DNA of 38,228 bases from an uncultured Christensenellaceae bacterium (lineage in GTDB: Bacteria; Bacillota; Clostridia; Christensenellales; Pumilibacteraceae). The position numbers and the translations under genes were made by a program. Below are positions 17,140 through 25,513 of the stretch, one piece after another. Each line of letters begins with the position of its first letter. Position 1 is the stretch's first letter. Below the pieces are notes generated by a model that saw only the letters and a program-made list of their open reading frames with translations, made no database searches and was not told the DNA's origin. The DNA lies in assembly GCA_910587445.1 (NCBI GenBank), contig CAJULE010000022.1, positions 1 through 38,228 on the forward strand. Direction: 5' to 3'.

Positions 17140-17220
17140 TAGAAAATATGTAGATTTATTTGCAGTAAGTAAAAAGCAACGGCAGATTAAAGTGAGATTA
17201 AAAACAAAAGGAGATCTATT

Positions 17221-20200
17221 ATGAGTAAAACAATCAAGAGAAATTGCATAGCTGTGCTTGTCGCACTGTTTGCATTGGTGGCAATTTTCGGCGTAACGCA
17301 AGGCATAACAACGGTGTCTGCCGCGTCTGCGCAAGAAGACGTACGGGTTTATGCCGAGGACGGAGACGATTACGAAGCTTATTTGGGCTTCGTATTGATA
17401 AACGACGGAACGGAATATAAAGTTCGGGCTACGGACAAGACTCGGACGGAAATGACTATTCCGTCGGTGCATGACGGAATTCCCGTGACGGAAATAGCCG
17501 ACAACGGTTTTATGTCTTGCAGAAATTTAAAAACCGTTTATATTCCATTTTCGGTCGGAAAGATCGGCGGAAACGGTTTTTACGGTTGCTCGGCGTTGGA
17601 ACGCGTCTACGGAGCTACGGCGGTGGAAACTATAGGAAACAGCGCTTTTGCGGGCTGTACGAAACTTAATTATTTCTGCGTTTACGATTCGATTGCGACA
17701 TTGGGAAGTAATGTGTTCCGCAATGTGCAAAACGATATTTATATACGAATGACGGAAGACGAATTTGCGTCGAAATCGGGAATAAACGCGAATTGGGCTG
17801 CGGGACGAGCAAGCGGCAGTCGAATAATTTACGGAACCGAGCAGATATGCGAAGCGCTCGACGAGACGAATACGGACGAGGGGTATAAACTGATACAGGC
17901 GCAGGAATGTAACGTAAATGTTGCAAGAGCGGAAAATCCGCCGTACTTTTATTGTTCCGAGGAAGGCGACGACGGCAAACTTTCTCCCGTAAAGCAAATC
18001 GAATCTTATGCTTTTGAAAATTGGGAGTCGGAAGACTTGATTGTCGTATACGACAATCGTTTGTCGGAGACCGGTTTTACGGTTTGTTTGAACGACTACG
18101 CATTTGCGGGGATGTTCAACTGCGTCAATTTGGAAATAGACGTGGAAATTGCTTTCGAAAAAACAGAAAACGACGAAAAAATACTTTCCGAAAGCATTTT
18201 TATGAGTTCGCCTATGTTGGAAACCGTTACAATGCCGGACTGCGTAGAAGTACTGCCGAAGAATGTCTTTCTCGATTGCATAAGTCTGACTTCGTTGCGG
18301 TATAAAAACGGCGCAAGCGAGAATGTTTTATCCGATAAAATCACTCATATAGACGATTATGCTTTCGCGCAGTGCTACGGCATGACCGAAATACATATTC
18401 CGTCGTCCGTAAAGACTATGGGAATGAGCGTGTTTCAGGATTGGGGAAGCGAAAACTATATGACGGGCGAAACAAAGCAGCAAAAGATAGTTTTCGACAG
18501 CTATCTGCCGCCCGAAAGCGTTGACGAATACGATACTTGGGACAACGGCTTGGGCGAGGCGGCTACCGTGGAATATAAGACGAAGACGGTGACGCTCGAT
18601 ACTCGAGGCGGAATAGGAGGTGCGCAAACCGTCGAGGCGATGTACGGACGTCCTTTGCCTTCGGTTGAAGCCCCGAAACCCGAAATCGAAGCCGCTTTTG
18701 TGTTTGGCGGATATTATTCTGCTCCCAACAGTAAGGGGAGTCAATATTATGACGGCGAAATGAACTGTGAAAAAGTATGGGGAAAAGAAGAAATAGAAGA
18801 CGATTTAAGCGTCCTTTATGCTTATTGGGATAAAAAAGATATTCCGATTGCCTTAATAATAAATGATGACGGCGATCCGAACTCGGAGATTAAAATTACT
18901 GTTCGATATGACGAATGTTTTGAGAGGCAGTCTATCGCCGTACCTACGAAATCGGGGTATGAATTCCAAGGCTTTTTCTCGCAACAAAACGGCGGCGGCA
19001 TTATGTTTTACGACTGCGATTTGAATCCGTCGAACGTGAAGTACACGGATTTGAGTATAGATACGCTGTATGCGTATTGGATTCCGATAAGATATCAGGT
19101 TTCGTTGTTGCCGGGGCAAGGAAGCGGCGGCACGCAGTCGATCTATATTCCTTTCGGCACTACACAAATGTATCTCGATAAAGACGCGACTGAGCCTGTG
19201 GCGTTTATTTCCGTACCTACAAGAGAGCATTACATATTTGCGGGATATTCTAAAGACGGCAAGCAGTATTTCGACGCAGTAGAGGTAGGCGGCGTCGTTA
19301 TGGCAAGGTGCGTCGCAAATTGGGATAAAGCGACCAACTATAGTTTGGACGCTCGTTGGCAAATAATACATTATAATTTTACTTACGTCGGCTATATGGA
19401 CGACGGAAGCGATTATGTGGAAAGCATTACTATAGATGACATAACGGCGTCGGACAAAACTTACCGCCGAGAGGAATTAAAGAAAGTTAAAGAGGGTATC
19501 AAAAGGAGTTGGTCGGCGATAACGCTTGCAAGCAGTGAGCTGAAAGACCTGATTATATATTCGACAACTTCTGTTGCGACGCTTTCCGAGTGCTATGATT
19601 CGGATACGCAAACCTACAAAATATGGTATCCGTCTCAATTCGATGAAATGAGAAACAAAGTGGATTCTCGGTTCGGTTGGATAACGGGTAATTTCGAGTT
19701 GATGACGGACATCGATTTGAGCTCTTACAAAAATTGGACTCCGATACCGACATTATTCGGCTCGTTTAAAGGCAATTCTCATACCGTATCGGGAATGAAC
19801 ATTCAAGTGAGCGCGAGCGGCAATTACGGTCTGTTCGAAAGCAATGTCGGCTTGATATCGCTGCTCACCGTAAGCGGCAATATTACCGTTGCAAGCGGCG
19901 TAAAGGATGTGAATGTCGGATTGTTGTGCGGCAGAAACGGCGGAAGAATAGAGCGGTGCTATACAGAAAAGGGAAGCTCGTATAGCATAGAAAGCAATTC
20001 GTACTTTGCCGTTATAGGCGGGCTTACGGGGTACAACAGGGGAGTCGTATACAACGTCGCAAACAGAGCGGGCATATACGGCAAAGGCAATATCGGCGGA
20101 ATAGTCGGCAAAAACGAGGGCACGGCAGACTCGTCGTTTATATCTTTGGCAAGCAGTCAAGGCGAAATATATGCTCGCAGTGAAGGCAGCGAATCGGTCG

Positions 20201-20463
20201 GCGGCATAGTTGCCGTAATGTCGGGCGGCAGGATAGAATCGTGCACCTGCACGGGAAAAATAACCGTCTACGGCGTATACGGAAACGGCTCGATTGCCAT
20301 GCCGTGCGTAGGTCAAGTCATAGGCACCTTTTACGACAATAAAAATACGAGTTACGGCACGCAGATGGTTTTGAACACCATTGTGAAAGAGGGAAAACCT
20401 TCGGGTATCAATATAGGCGGAGATATAGGCAAAACTATCTTTCAACCCGATCTCGGCGTCTGA
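17221..20463 (+). CDS. Secreted BspA-type LRR / Flg_new / GLUG surface protein
   Basis: This 1080-residue protein starts at ATG 17221 after AAAAGGAG. It has an N-terminal signal peptide (hydrophobic 9-30, likely cleavage after VSA). Residues of about 45-420 are BspA-type leucine-rich repeats, seen in motifs such as IADNGFMSCRNLKTVYIP, IGNSAFAGCTKL and IDDYAFAQCYGMTEIHIPSS. Three Flg_new/InlB-like repeats ending in LYAYW or LDARW follow (about 450-720). The C-terminal 280 residues hold GLUG-like beta-helix repeats (GNYGLFE, NVGLLCG, GNIGGIVG, SVGGIVA). No LPxTG motif, SLH domain or membrane anchor is visible, so how it is retained is unknown. Proteins of this build act in adhesion or matrix binding. 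It follows the lipoprotein by 81 bases and could be cotranscribed. Confidence 0.82.
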   Translation: MSKTIKRNCIAVLVALFALVAIFGVTQGITTVSAASAQEDVRVYAEDGDDYEAYLGFVLINDGTEYKVRATDKTRTEMTIPSVHDGIPVTEIADNGFMSCRNLKTVYIPFSVGKIGGNGFYGCSALERVYGATAVETIGNSAFAGCTKLNYFCVYDSIATLGSNVFRNVQNDIYIRMTEDEFASKSGINANWAAGRASGSRIIYGTEQICEALDETNTDEGYKLIQAQECNVNVARAENPPYFYCSEEGDDGKLSPVKQIESYAFENWESEDLIVVYDNRLSETGFTVCLNDYAFAGMFNCVNLEIDVEIAFEKTENDEKILSESIFMSSPMLETVTMPDCVEVLPKNVFLDCISLTSLRYKNGASENVLSDKITHIDDYAFAQCYGMTEIHIPSSVKTMGMSVFQDWGSENYMTGETKQQKIVFDSYLPPESVDEYDTWDNGLGEAATVEYKTKTVTLDTRGGIGGAQTVEAMYGRPLPSVEAPKPEIEAAFVFGGYYSAPNSKGSQYYDGEMNCEKVWGKEEIEDDLSVLYAYWDKKDIPIALIINDDGDPNSEIKITVRYDECFERQSIAVPTKSGYEFQGFFSQQNGGGIMFYDCDLNPSNVKYTDLSIDTLYAYWIPIRYQVSLLPGQGSGGTQSIYIPFGTTQMYLDKDATEPVAFISVPTREHYIFAGYSKDGKQYFDAVEVGGVVMARCVANWDKATNYSLDARWQIIHYNFTYVGYMDDGSDYVESITIDDITASDKTYRREELKKVKEGIKRSWSAITLASSELKDLIIYSTTSVATLSECYDSDTQTYKIWYPSQFDEMRNKVDSRFGWITGNFELMTDIDLSSYKNWTPIPTLFGSFKGNSHTVSGMNIQVSASGNYGLFESNVGLISLLTVSGNITVASGVKDVNVGLLCGRNGGRIERCYTEKGSSYSIESNSYFAVIGGLTGYNRGVVYNVANRAGIYGKGNIGGIVGKNEGTADSSFISLASSQGEIYARSEGSESVGGIVAVMSGGRIESCTCTGKITVYGVYGNGSIAMPCVGQVIGTFYDNKNTSYGTQMVLNTIVKEGKPSGINIGGDIGKTIFQPDLGV

Positions 20464-20487
20464 TTGAAATATATAATATCACGAAAG

Positions 20488-20532
20488 AAAACACACTCCA
20501 TGGCTCTGACTGACTGTGGGTGCGTTTTTTTT
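20488..20532 (+). terminator. Terminator after the surface protein gene
   Basis: AAAACACACTC (20488-20498) pairs with GGGTGCGTTTT (20518-20528) with a single A-C mismatch and a 19-base loop, running into a T8 tract. The rest of the gap to 20627 shows no gene. Confidence 0.6.
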
Positions 20533-20627
20533 AAAGCCCGCGGGCTGTTGTTTTGAGCCTGAAATGTTCTTTGCGGAAAACGCGCATATACGTACTTTAA
20601 TTTTTGTTTTTTGCGGCGGCGATTTGT

Positions 20628-20657
20628 TTGACTTTACTTGCCGCATGATGTTATAAT
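20628..20657 (+). promoter_or_regulatory. Promoter giving a leaderless glmU-like transcript
   Basis: TTGACT (20628-20633), an 18-base spacer and TGT-TATAAT (20652-20657) form an extended -10 promoter. The predicted start is about 20663-20667, directly at the ATG (20667). No Shine-Dalgarno sequence fits between, so the mRNA should be leaderless or nearly so. Confidence 0.75.
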
Positions 20658-20666
20658 ATTTTCCGT

Positions 20667-21764
20667 ATGGAAGAAATATCGGGCATAATTCTAAACGTAT
20701 CATATCCCAAGGTCGGCGACACGTCGAACGTCGAAATTTTGGGCAAGACCTGCGGAGAGTGGGTCAAGATCGCTCTTTCGGACAGCTATACGGCTTCTGT
20801 GGCGTACAACGACATAACGCCGCTTCCTCAGCTTGTCGGGCGTTTTTTGGATACGAGCTCGACTTATACGGTCGTCTTGTTTTCCGATACTCCGCTCATT
20901 ACGAAAAAGACCATTCTCGACGCCGTGGGACATCTGAAAGACACGGGTAAAAACGTCCTCAAGATGACGCGCGGTTACGTCATACGCACGCCGTATCTCA
21001 TGCGCGCGGATAAGATATACACGGAAGAAACCCACTACTTCGACGAAGAGGATTTCGTGACGGCGTTCGATTTCCGTCAGATAAGCCTCATAACCGATAT
21101 TTTAAAGAACAGGATTCTTGCGCACCACATGGCTTCGGGCGTGCAGTTCGACGACCCGTCTACAACCTATATCGGAAGCGATGTGACCATAGGAAGCGGC
21201 TGCCGTATTGCGCCGAACAATATCTTTCTCGGAAAAACCGTCATTAAAAACAACGTGACCGTAAAGACGGGCAACGTGGTAGAAGATTGCATAATCGACG
21301 ACGGCGTTACGCTCGATTCCTCGCGCATTTACAGGAGCTATATCGGCAAGGGAACAAGCGTCGGTCCGTTCGCCTATATCCGTCCCGATTGCGTGATAGG
21401 CTCGGGGTGCCGCATAGGCGATTTCGTGGAGATAAAGAACAGCGTCATAGGCGATAAGTGCAAGGTGTCGCACCTTTCGTACGTCGGCGACTGCGAAATG
21501 GGCAAGGGCTGTAACATAGGCTGCGGCGTCGTATTCGTCAATTACGACGGCAAAAACAAATTCAAATCGCGGGTGGGCGACAGGGTCTTTATAGGCTCGA
21601 ATTCCAATATAATCGCGCCTCTCGACATAGAAAGCGGTTCGTTCATAGCGGCAGGCTCGACGCTTACTCAGTCGGTGCCCTCGGGCGCGCTTGCGATCGC
21701 GCGGGCTCGGCAGGTGAACAAGCCCGAATGGAAAGGCAACAAATTCACGAAAGACTGCGAATAG
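20667..21764 (+). CDS. glmU: GlmU-like N-acetyltransferase with degenerate nucleotidyltransferase half
   Basis: This 365-residue protein has the C-terminal left-handed beta-helix acetyltransferase of GlmU, which acetylates glucosamine-1-phosphate on the way to UDP-GlcNAc. Many hexapeptide turns (IGSGCRI, IGDKCKV, IGCGVVF) are visible. The active-site block HLSYVGD with H269, then NYDGKNKFKSRVGDRVFIGS, is well conserved. The N-terminal half is only about 140 residues and lacks the GxGTRMxS nucleotide-binding loop; only VLFSDTPLITKKTI recalls the pyrophosphorylase fold. Normal GlmU is about 450 residues. UTP-dependent uridylylation is thus probably absent, and another enzyme must do it. It lies 38 bases before prs, matching the usual glmU-prs pair, and the transcript appears leaderless. 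Confidence 0.82.
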   Translation: MEEISGIILNVSYPKVGDTSNVEILGKTCGEWVKIALSDSYTASVAYNDITPLPQLVGRFLDTSSTYTVVLFSDTPLITKKTILDAVGHLKDTGKNVLKMTRGYVIRTPYLMRADKIYTEETHYFDEEDFVTAFDFRQISLITDILKNRILAHHMASGVQFDDPSTTYIGSDVTIGSGCRIAPNNIFLGKTVIKNNVTVKTGNVVEDCIIDDGVTLDSSRIYRSYIGKGTSVGPFAYIRPDCVIGSGCRIGDFVEIKNSVIGDKCKVSHLSYVGDCEMGKGCNIGCGVVFVNYDGKNKFKSRVGDRVFIGSNSNIIAPLDIESGSFIAAGSTLTQSVPSGALAIARARQVNKPEWKGNKFTKDCE

Positions 21765-21802
21765 GAACATAACACTTTCAGGTTACTTTCAGGAGGTTTT
21801 AC

Positions 21803-22762
21803 ATGGTAGTACACGGCAGCAAAATAATGCTCTTTGCGGGCAACAGCAACATTCCGCTCGCACAGGCGATTGCGGACAAGCTCAAGATGAAGCTCGGAGA
21901 CGCCGAGGTCGGACGTTTCTCGGACGGAGAGTGCTCGGTACATATCGGCGAAACGGTGCGCGGCTGCGACGTGTTCGTCATTCAGTCTACGTCATACCCC
22001 GTAAACGACAATCTCATGGAAATGCTCGTCATGATAGACGCGCTCCGCCGTGCAAGCGCGGGACGGATAACGGCTGTCATACCGTACTTCGGCTATGCGC
22101 GTCAGGACAGAAAAGCCCGCGCGCGCGACCCCATTACGGCAAAGCTCGTAGCCGATCTTCTCACGGGCGCAGGCGCGGACAGAATCCTCACAATGGATCT
22201 GCACGCTCCGCAGATACAGGGCTTCTTCGATATTCCCGTCGATCACCTTCTCGGGATACCCGTTCTGTGCCGCGCGCTCATGCGGCAGAACTTCATAAAG
22301 GACGACAATCTCATCGTAGTGTCGCCCGACGTCGGCTCGGTCGGCCGTGCCCGTCAGATGGCGCAGAAACTCAATTCGACGCTCGCAATCGTCGACAAAC
22401 GCCGTCCCAAAGCCAACGTAATGGAAGTAATGAACATTGTCGGCGACGTAAAGGGTAAGACCTGCCTTCTCGTCGACGACATGATAGACACCGCGGGAAC
22501 TATCACTCAGGGCGCAAAGGCGCTCATAGAAGTGGGCGGAGCAAAACAGGTGTTCGCTTGCTGTACGCACGCCGTGCTTTCCGGTCCCGCAATGGACAGG
22601 CTCAACAACTCCGTTATCGAAAAGGTGTTCATTCTCGATACTATTGAACAGCCCAAGGAGCACAAGAGCCCCAAAATCGAGGAAATAACGGTAGCGTCCA
22701 TTTTCGCGGACGCGATCGAGAGTATTTACGGCGATTTGCCCGTCAGCAAACTCTACGAATAA
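21803..22762 (+). CDS. prs: Ribose-phosphate pyrophosphokinase (PRPP synthetase)
   Basis: This 319-residue protein makes PRPP from ribose-5-phosphate and ATP for nucleotide, His and Trp synthesis. It has full family length. Landmarks are GRFSDGECSVHIGETVRG near the N-terminus, YFGYARQDRKARARDPITAK (ATP-binding loop region), MDLHAPQIQGFFDIPVDHL, and the PRPP-binding motif CLLVDDMIDTAGTI. AGGAGG lies about eight bases before the ATG. It is cytoplasmic and forms an operon with the glmU-like gene. The following terminator hairpin closes the pair. Confidence 0.97.
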   Translation: MVVHGSKIMLFAGNSNIPLAQAIADKLKMKLGDAEVGRFSDGECSVHIGETVRGCDVFVIQSTSYPVNDNLMEMLVMIDALRRASAGRITAVIPYFGYARQDRKARARDPITAKLVADLLTGAGADRILTMDLHAPQIQGFFDIPVDHLLGIPVLCRALMRQNFIKDDNLIVVSPDVGSVGRARQMAQKLNSTLAIVDKRRPKANVMEVMNIVGDVKGKTCLLVDDMIDTAGTITQGAKALIEVGGAKQVFACCTHAVLSGPAMDRLNNSVIEKVFILDTIEQPKEHKSPKIEEITVASIFADAIESIYGDLPVSKLYE

Positions 22763-22797
22763 TCCCGACGGCGTATAAACGTCGCAATACATTGTCA

Positions 22798-22860
22798 AGA
22801 GGGTGCGCCCTCGTGGTCGTGTACGGTTTAGTACACTCCCCGTCGTGCGCACCCTCTTTC
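22798..22860 (+). terminator. Terminator after prs with long branched stem
   Basis: GAGGGTGCG (22799-22807) pairs with CGCACCCTC (22848-22856), enclosing an inner GTGTAC/GTACAC stem (22819-22824 with 22831-22836), and is followed by TTTC. The stem is strong but the T-run is short, so it may also be a repeat element used as a terminator. Confidence 0.6.
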
Positions 22861-22916
22861 CGCGTCTTGCTCGTTTCTCCGCCTTCGGGTGTTCGAACAT
22901 TTAATAAACCGCCTTT

Positions 22917-22943
22917 TGTCCGTCTTGCTCGTATCTAAGCCGT
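22917..22943. repeat. 27-bp dispersed repeat, copy 1
   Basis: The 27 bases here begin TGTCCGTCTTGCTCG and end ATCTAAGCCGT. They match 31322-31348 at 25 of 27 positions. In both places the element lies downstream of a structured intergenic segment with a GTAGTACA or TTAGTACA core. It is therefore a dispersed intergenic repeat of this genome. Confidence 0.6.
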
Positions 22944-22954
22944 TTGGTTTTACT

Positions 22955-23044
22955 GTCATTCCGAGCGAAGGTACCCATTGCATTGTCATTCCGAGTGAAG
23001 TCGCCCGTTGCATTGTCATTCCGAGCGAAGTCGAGGAATCTATT
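22955..23044. repeat. Three tandem 30-bp repeats
   Basis: Three units begin at exactly 22955, 22985 and 23015. Each starts with GTCATTCCGAGYGAAG and ends in ATT; the variable part is in the last 14 bases. GTCATTCCGAGCGAAG-type sequences are common dispersed repeats in anaerobic gut bacteria. There are no spacers and no cas genes, so this is not a CRISPR array. Confidence 0.85.
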
Positions 23045-23055
23045 CCGAAATATAG

Positions 23056-23173
23056 GCTCCCCTTAGTAAGGGGAGCTGTCGCCGATAGGCGACTGAGGGG
23101 ATTGTTCTCCATATAAAAAGCCTTCCCTTGACAGGGAAGGTGTCGCGGCACAAAGCGAAGCGACTGCCGCGAC
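23056..23173. repeat. Cluster of four hairpins forming intergenic repeat elements
   Basis: Four near-perfect hairpins follow in a row. They are GCTCCCCTT/AAGGGGAGC (23056-23076), GTCGCC/GGCGAC (23078-23093), CCTTCCCT/AGGGAAGG (23121-23140) and GTCGCGGC/GCCGCGAC (23142-23173). The last two form a paired-hairpin element related to 35041-35110. No coding frame in 22763-23358 is credible; the region holds only repeats and the promoter at its end. Confidence 0.75.
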
Positions 23174-23291
23174 GGATGAGTAGACTTTCTTTGTTGTTTC
23201 GTTAAAGCATTTTTCCCGTGCCGTTTCGTACGGCGCAGCCATATACAAAAAACCAAACGTGCGATAAATCCGACATATAAGGAACAATCCG

Positions 23292-23321
23292 TTGTCTTTT
23301 TCGTAAAAAACGTGTTATAAT
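23292..23321 (+). promoter_or_regulatory. Promoter of the LytTR / sensor kinase genes
   Basis: TTGTCT (23292-23297), an 18-base spacer and TGT-TATAAT (23316-23321) form an extended -10 promoter. The regulator ATG follows at 23359 with a GAAGGA site. Confidence 0.75.
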
Positions 23322-23358
23322 ACGAAAGTATAAACATAGATACGGAGCGAAGGAAAAT

Positions 23359-24067
23359 ATGAGGATAGCAATTGTAGAAGACGAAGAAAGCGCGACGCAG
23401 GAACTTCGCGTTCTTTTTGCGCGTTACGGAAAGGAAAACAACATGGAGTTTTCGCTTGACGCGTTTCCCGACGCATTGAAGTTTTTGGCGTCATACCGCG
23501 CCGATTACGACCTTGTGATGCTCGATATCGAAATGCCGTTCATGAACGGCATGGAGGGGGCTGAAAAGCTCAGAAAATTAGACCCGTACGTACCGATAGT
23601 GTTTGTCACTAATATGCGCCGCTATGCCGTGGCTGGGTATAAAGTAAACGCAATAGATTTCATAATCAAGCCGGTGGAGTACTATGACTTTTCGACTATG
23701 CTCGGCAGGGTACGCGAGCTTGCGATACTGAAAAAAAGACGCGACCATTTCGGCGACTTTCGCAGGAGTAATGAGAAACATTCCTTCTTCGCACATCAAG
23801 TATGTGGAAATATACCGTCACAAGCTCACGTTTCATACGCTCAAGGGTGATTTGGAGAGCTGGGGAAGTTTGTCCGATATAGAAAAACAATTGCCGGAAA
23901 GCAGTTTTTTCAAATGCAACAACTGCTTTTTAGTCAATCTCAAATATGTGGACGGCATTGACAAGGAAGATGTGCTCATAGGCGACGACCGTCTGCGCAT
24001 TTCGCATCTTCGAAAGAAAGATTTCGTAAATGCGCTCATGCGCTATCTCGGACGGGGAGGTGGCTGA
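23359..24067 (+). pseudogene. LytTR-family response regulator with a one-base frameshift
   Basis: The first frame (23359-23850) has a complete receiver domain. D8 and E9 are in the acidic pocket, D56 (LVMLDIEMP) is the phosphorylation site, and T84 and K104 complete the switch. The second frame (to 24067) has a LytTR DNA-binding domain (SSHIKYVEIYRHKLTFHT, FFKCNNCFLVNLKYVDGI). They join if the A7 run at 23731-23737 is read as A6, giving ILKKDATISATFAGVMRNIP and a protein of about 235 residues, the usual length for this family. As written, the regulator would lose its DNA-binding domain. The kinase gene follows immediately, so this is a two-component pair. The shift could be sequencing error, mutation or slippage. 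Confidence 0.85.
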
Positions 24068-24068
24068 A

Positions 24069-25427
24069 ATGTTCGCTTTTTCCACACCGCTCTTTTGGTA
24101 TAAGCTCGTCTTTGCCGCCGAGCTTATGCTTGCCGAAGGGCTTGCTACCTATTCGCTTAAAAAGCGAAATCACTTTGCTTTACGCGTGGTTCTTTGCGCT
24201 CTTGGCGTATTTGCGGCGGCATTTCTTTTGCCGGTGTTTTTTACGAGCCAAATTGTCAGCACCGTCAGTTCTTCGGCAGACTTCCTTACGATTTTTGCTT
24301 TAAGTGTAGTTGCGCTCAAAATATGTTTCGACGAAAGCAATGTGACTCTTCTTTTCTGCGGCATAATAGCCTACACTACGCAACACATAGCGTTTTCAAC
24401 CTACGATTATATAGTCGGCGTCACAGGTATAGGTACAGTAAATCTTTACGGTGATACGGAACAAACAGTAAACGCCCTAACCGCGCTTGTTTATTTCGGC
24501 ATTTATGCCGTGATTTATTGGTTCGTTTGGGCATTCATAGAACATAAGATACGCAGACAAGAGAATTTAAAGGTGGATAAACTCCTTTTGTTCGGTTTTG
24601 CGGCGGTATTGATCGTAGACGTCGTGCTAAGCATTACGGTCACCTATTTCATGTCGGATGAATTGTCTAAGGTCGGGTTGTCCGTAATCTATATGTATCG
24701 CCTGATGTCGACCGTATTTGTCTATCTCATGCTGTATTCCATGCTCAGTAAAAGGCTTGCCGAGGCTGAGCTCGAAACGGTGGAGAGTCTTTGGCGACAG
24801 GATAGGAAAAACTACGAATTGAGCCGGGAGAACATAGAGTCGATTAACATCAAGTGTCACGATTTGAAGCATCAGATACGAAAACTGAAAGGCGGAGAAG
24901 AGACAGTGGATGAAGAATTCTTGTCCGAACTTGAAAACTCCGTTACGATATACGACAATCAAATCAAGACGGGAAACGAAGCTTTTGACCTCATTCTCGC
25001 CGAGAACAGCATATACATGGCAAAACACGGAATAAGGCTGTCGGTTATTGCCGACGGAGAAAGCCTGTCGTTTATGTCGGACGCCGATGTCTATTCGCTG
25101 TTCGGCAATGCCGTTCACAACGCAATGGAAGCGGTAGCGAAGCTCGAGGACATGGAAAAGCGCGTCATTCGCTTACATGTGCGCAAAGAAAAGAATATGC
25201 TTGTCATTCGTGTGGAAAACCCGTGTGAAAATGTGTTGATGGGCAATGACGGACTACCGATGACGAACAAGCGCGAATACGGACACGGCTACGGCATGAG
25301 AAGTATGCGCCACATTGCCGAAAAGTACGGCGGATTTACCGGTGTCGAAATAAAAAACGGAGCGTTTATACTTGACATAATGATACCTGTTCCCGACCAA
25401 AGAGGAAACAAAAAAGGCATATCGTGA
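24069..25427 (+). CDS. Membrane sensor histidine kinase, GHKL (AgrC/VirS-like) family
   Basis: The start is ATG 24069, two bases after the regulator's stop, with GGGGAGG upstream, giving 452 residues. The N-terminal about 220 residues form six or seven membrane segments. A coiled linker leads to the histidine box KCHDLKHQI, with the likely phosphorylated His in CHDLKH. The ATP-binding domain has the N box NAVHNAMEAV and the G box GHGYGMRSMRHIAEKYGG. It should sense an extracellular or membrane signal, possibly a peptide, and phosphorylate the LytTR regulator encoded before it. The GH3 glycosidase gene downstream may be a target, but no operator could be identified. Confidence 0.9.
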   Translation: MFAFSTPLFWYKLVFAAELMLAEGLATYSLKKRNHFALRVVLCALGVFAAAFLLPVFFTSQIVSTVSSSADFLTIFALSVVALKICFDESNVTLLFCGIIAYTTQHIAFSTYDYIVGVTGIGTVNLYGDTEQTVNALTALVYFGIYAVIYWFVWAFIEHKIRRQENLKVDKLLLFGFAAVLIVDVVLSITVTYFMSDELSKVGLSVIYMYRLMSTVFVYLMLYSMLSKRLAEAELETVESLWRQDRKNYELSRENIESINIKCHDLKHQIRKLKGGEETVDEEFLSELENSVTIYDNQIKTGNEAFDLILAENSIYMAKHGIRLSVIADGESLSFMSDADVYSLFGNAVHNAMEAVAKLEDMEKRVIRLHVRKEKNMLVIRVENPCENVLMGNDGLPMTNKREYGHGYGMRSMRHIAEKYGGFTGVEIKNGAFILDIMIPVPDQRGNKKGIS

Positions 25428-25513
25428 TAAAAATCACACGGAGTGGCGTATATCCGTTATTATTTTTTCGGTCGGCACAAAGTCGATACTCTATATTTAA
25501 GGAGAAGAAGAAA

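Noticed and set aside
22955..23044. Possible CRISPR array (three repeats at 30-base period)
   Set aside because: The repeat core is contiguous with only 14 variable bases per unit, there are no spacers of normal length, and no cas genes are in the window.
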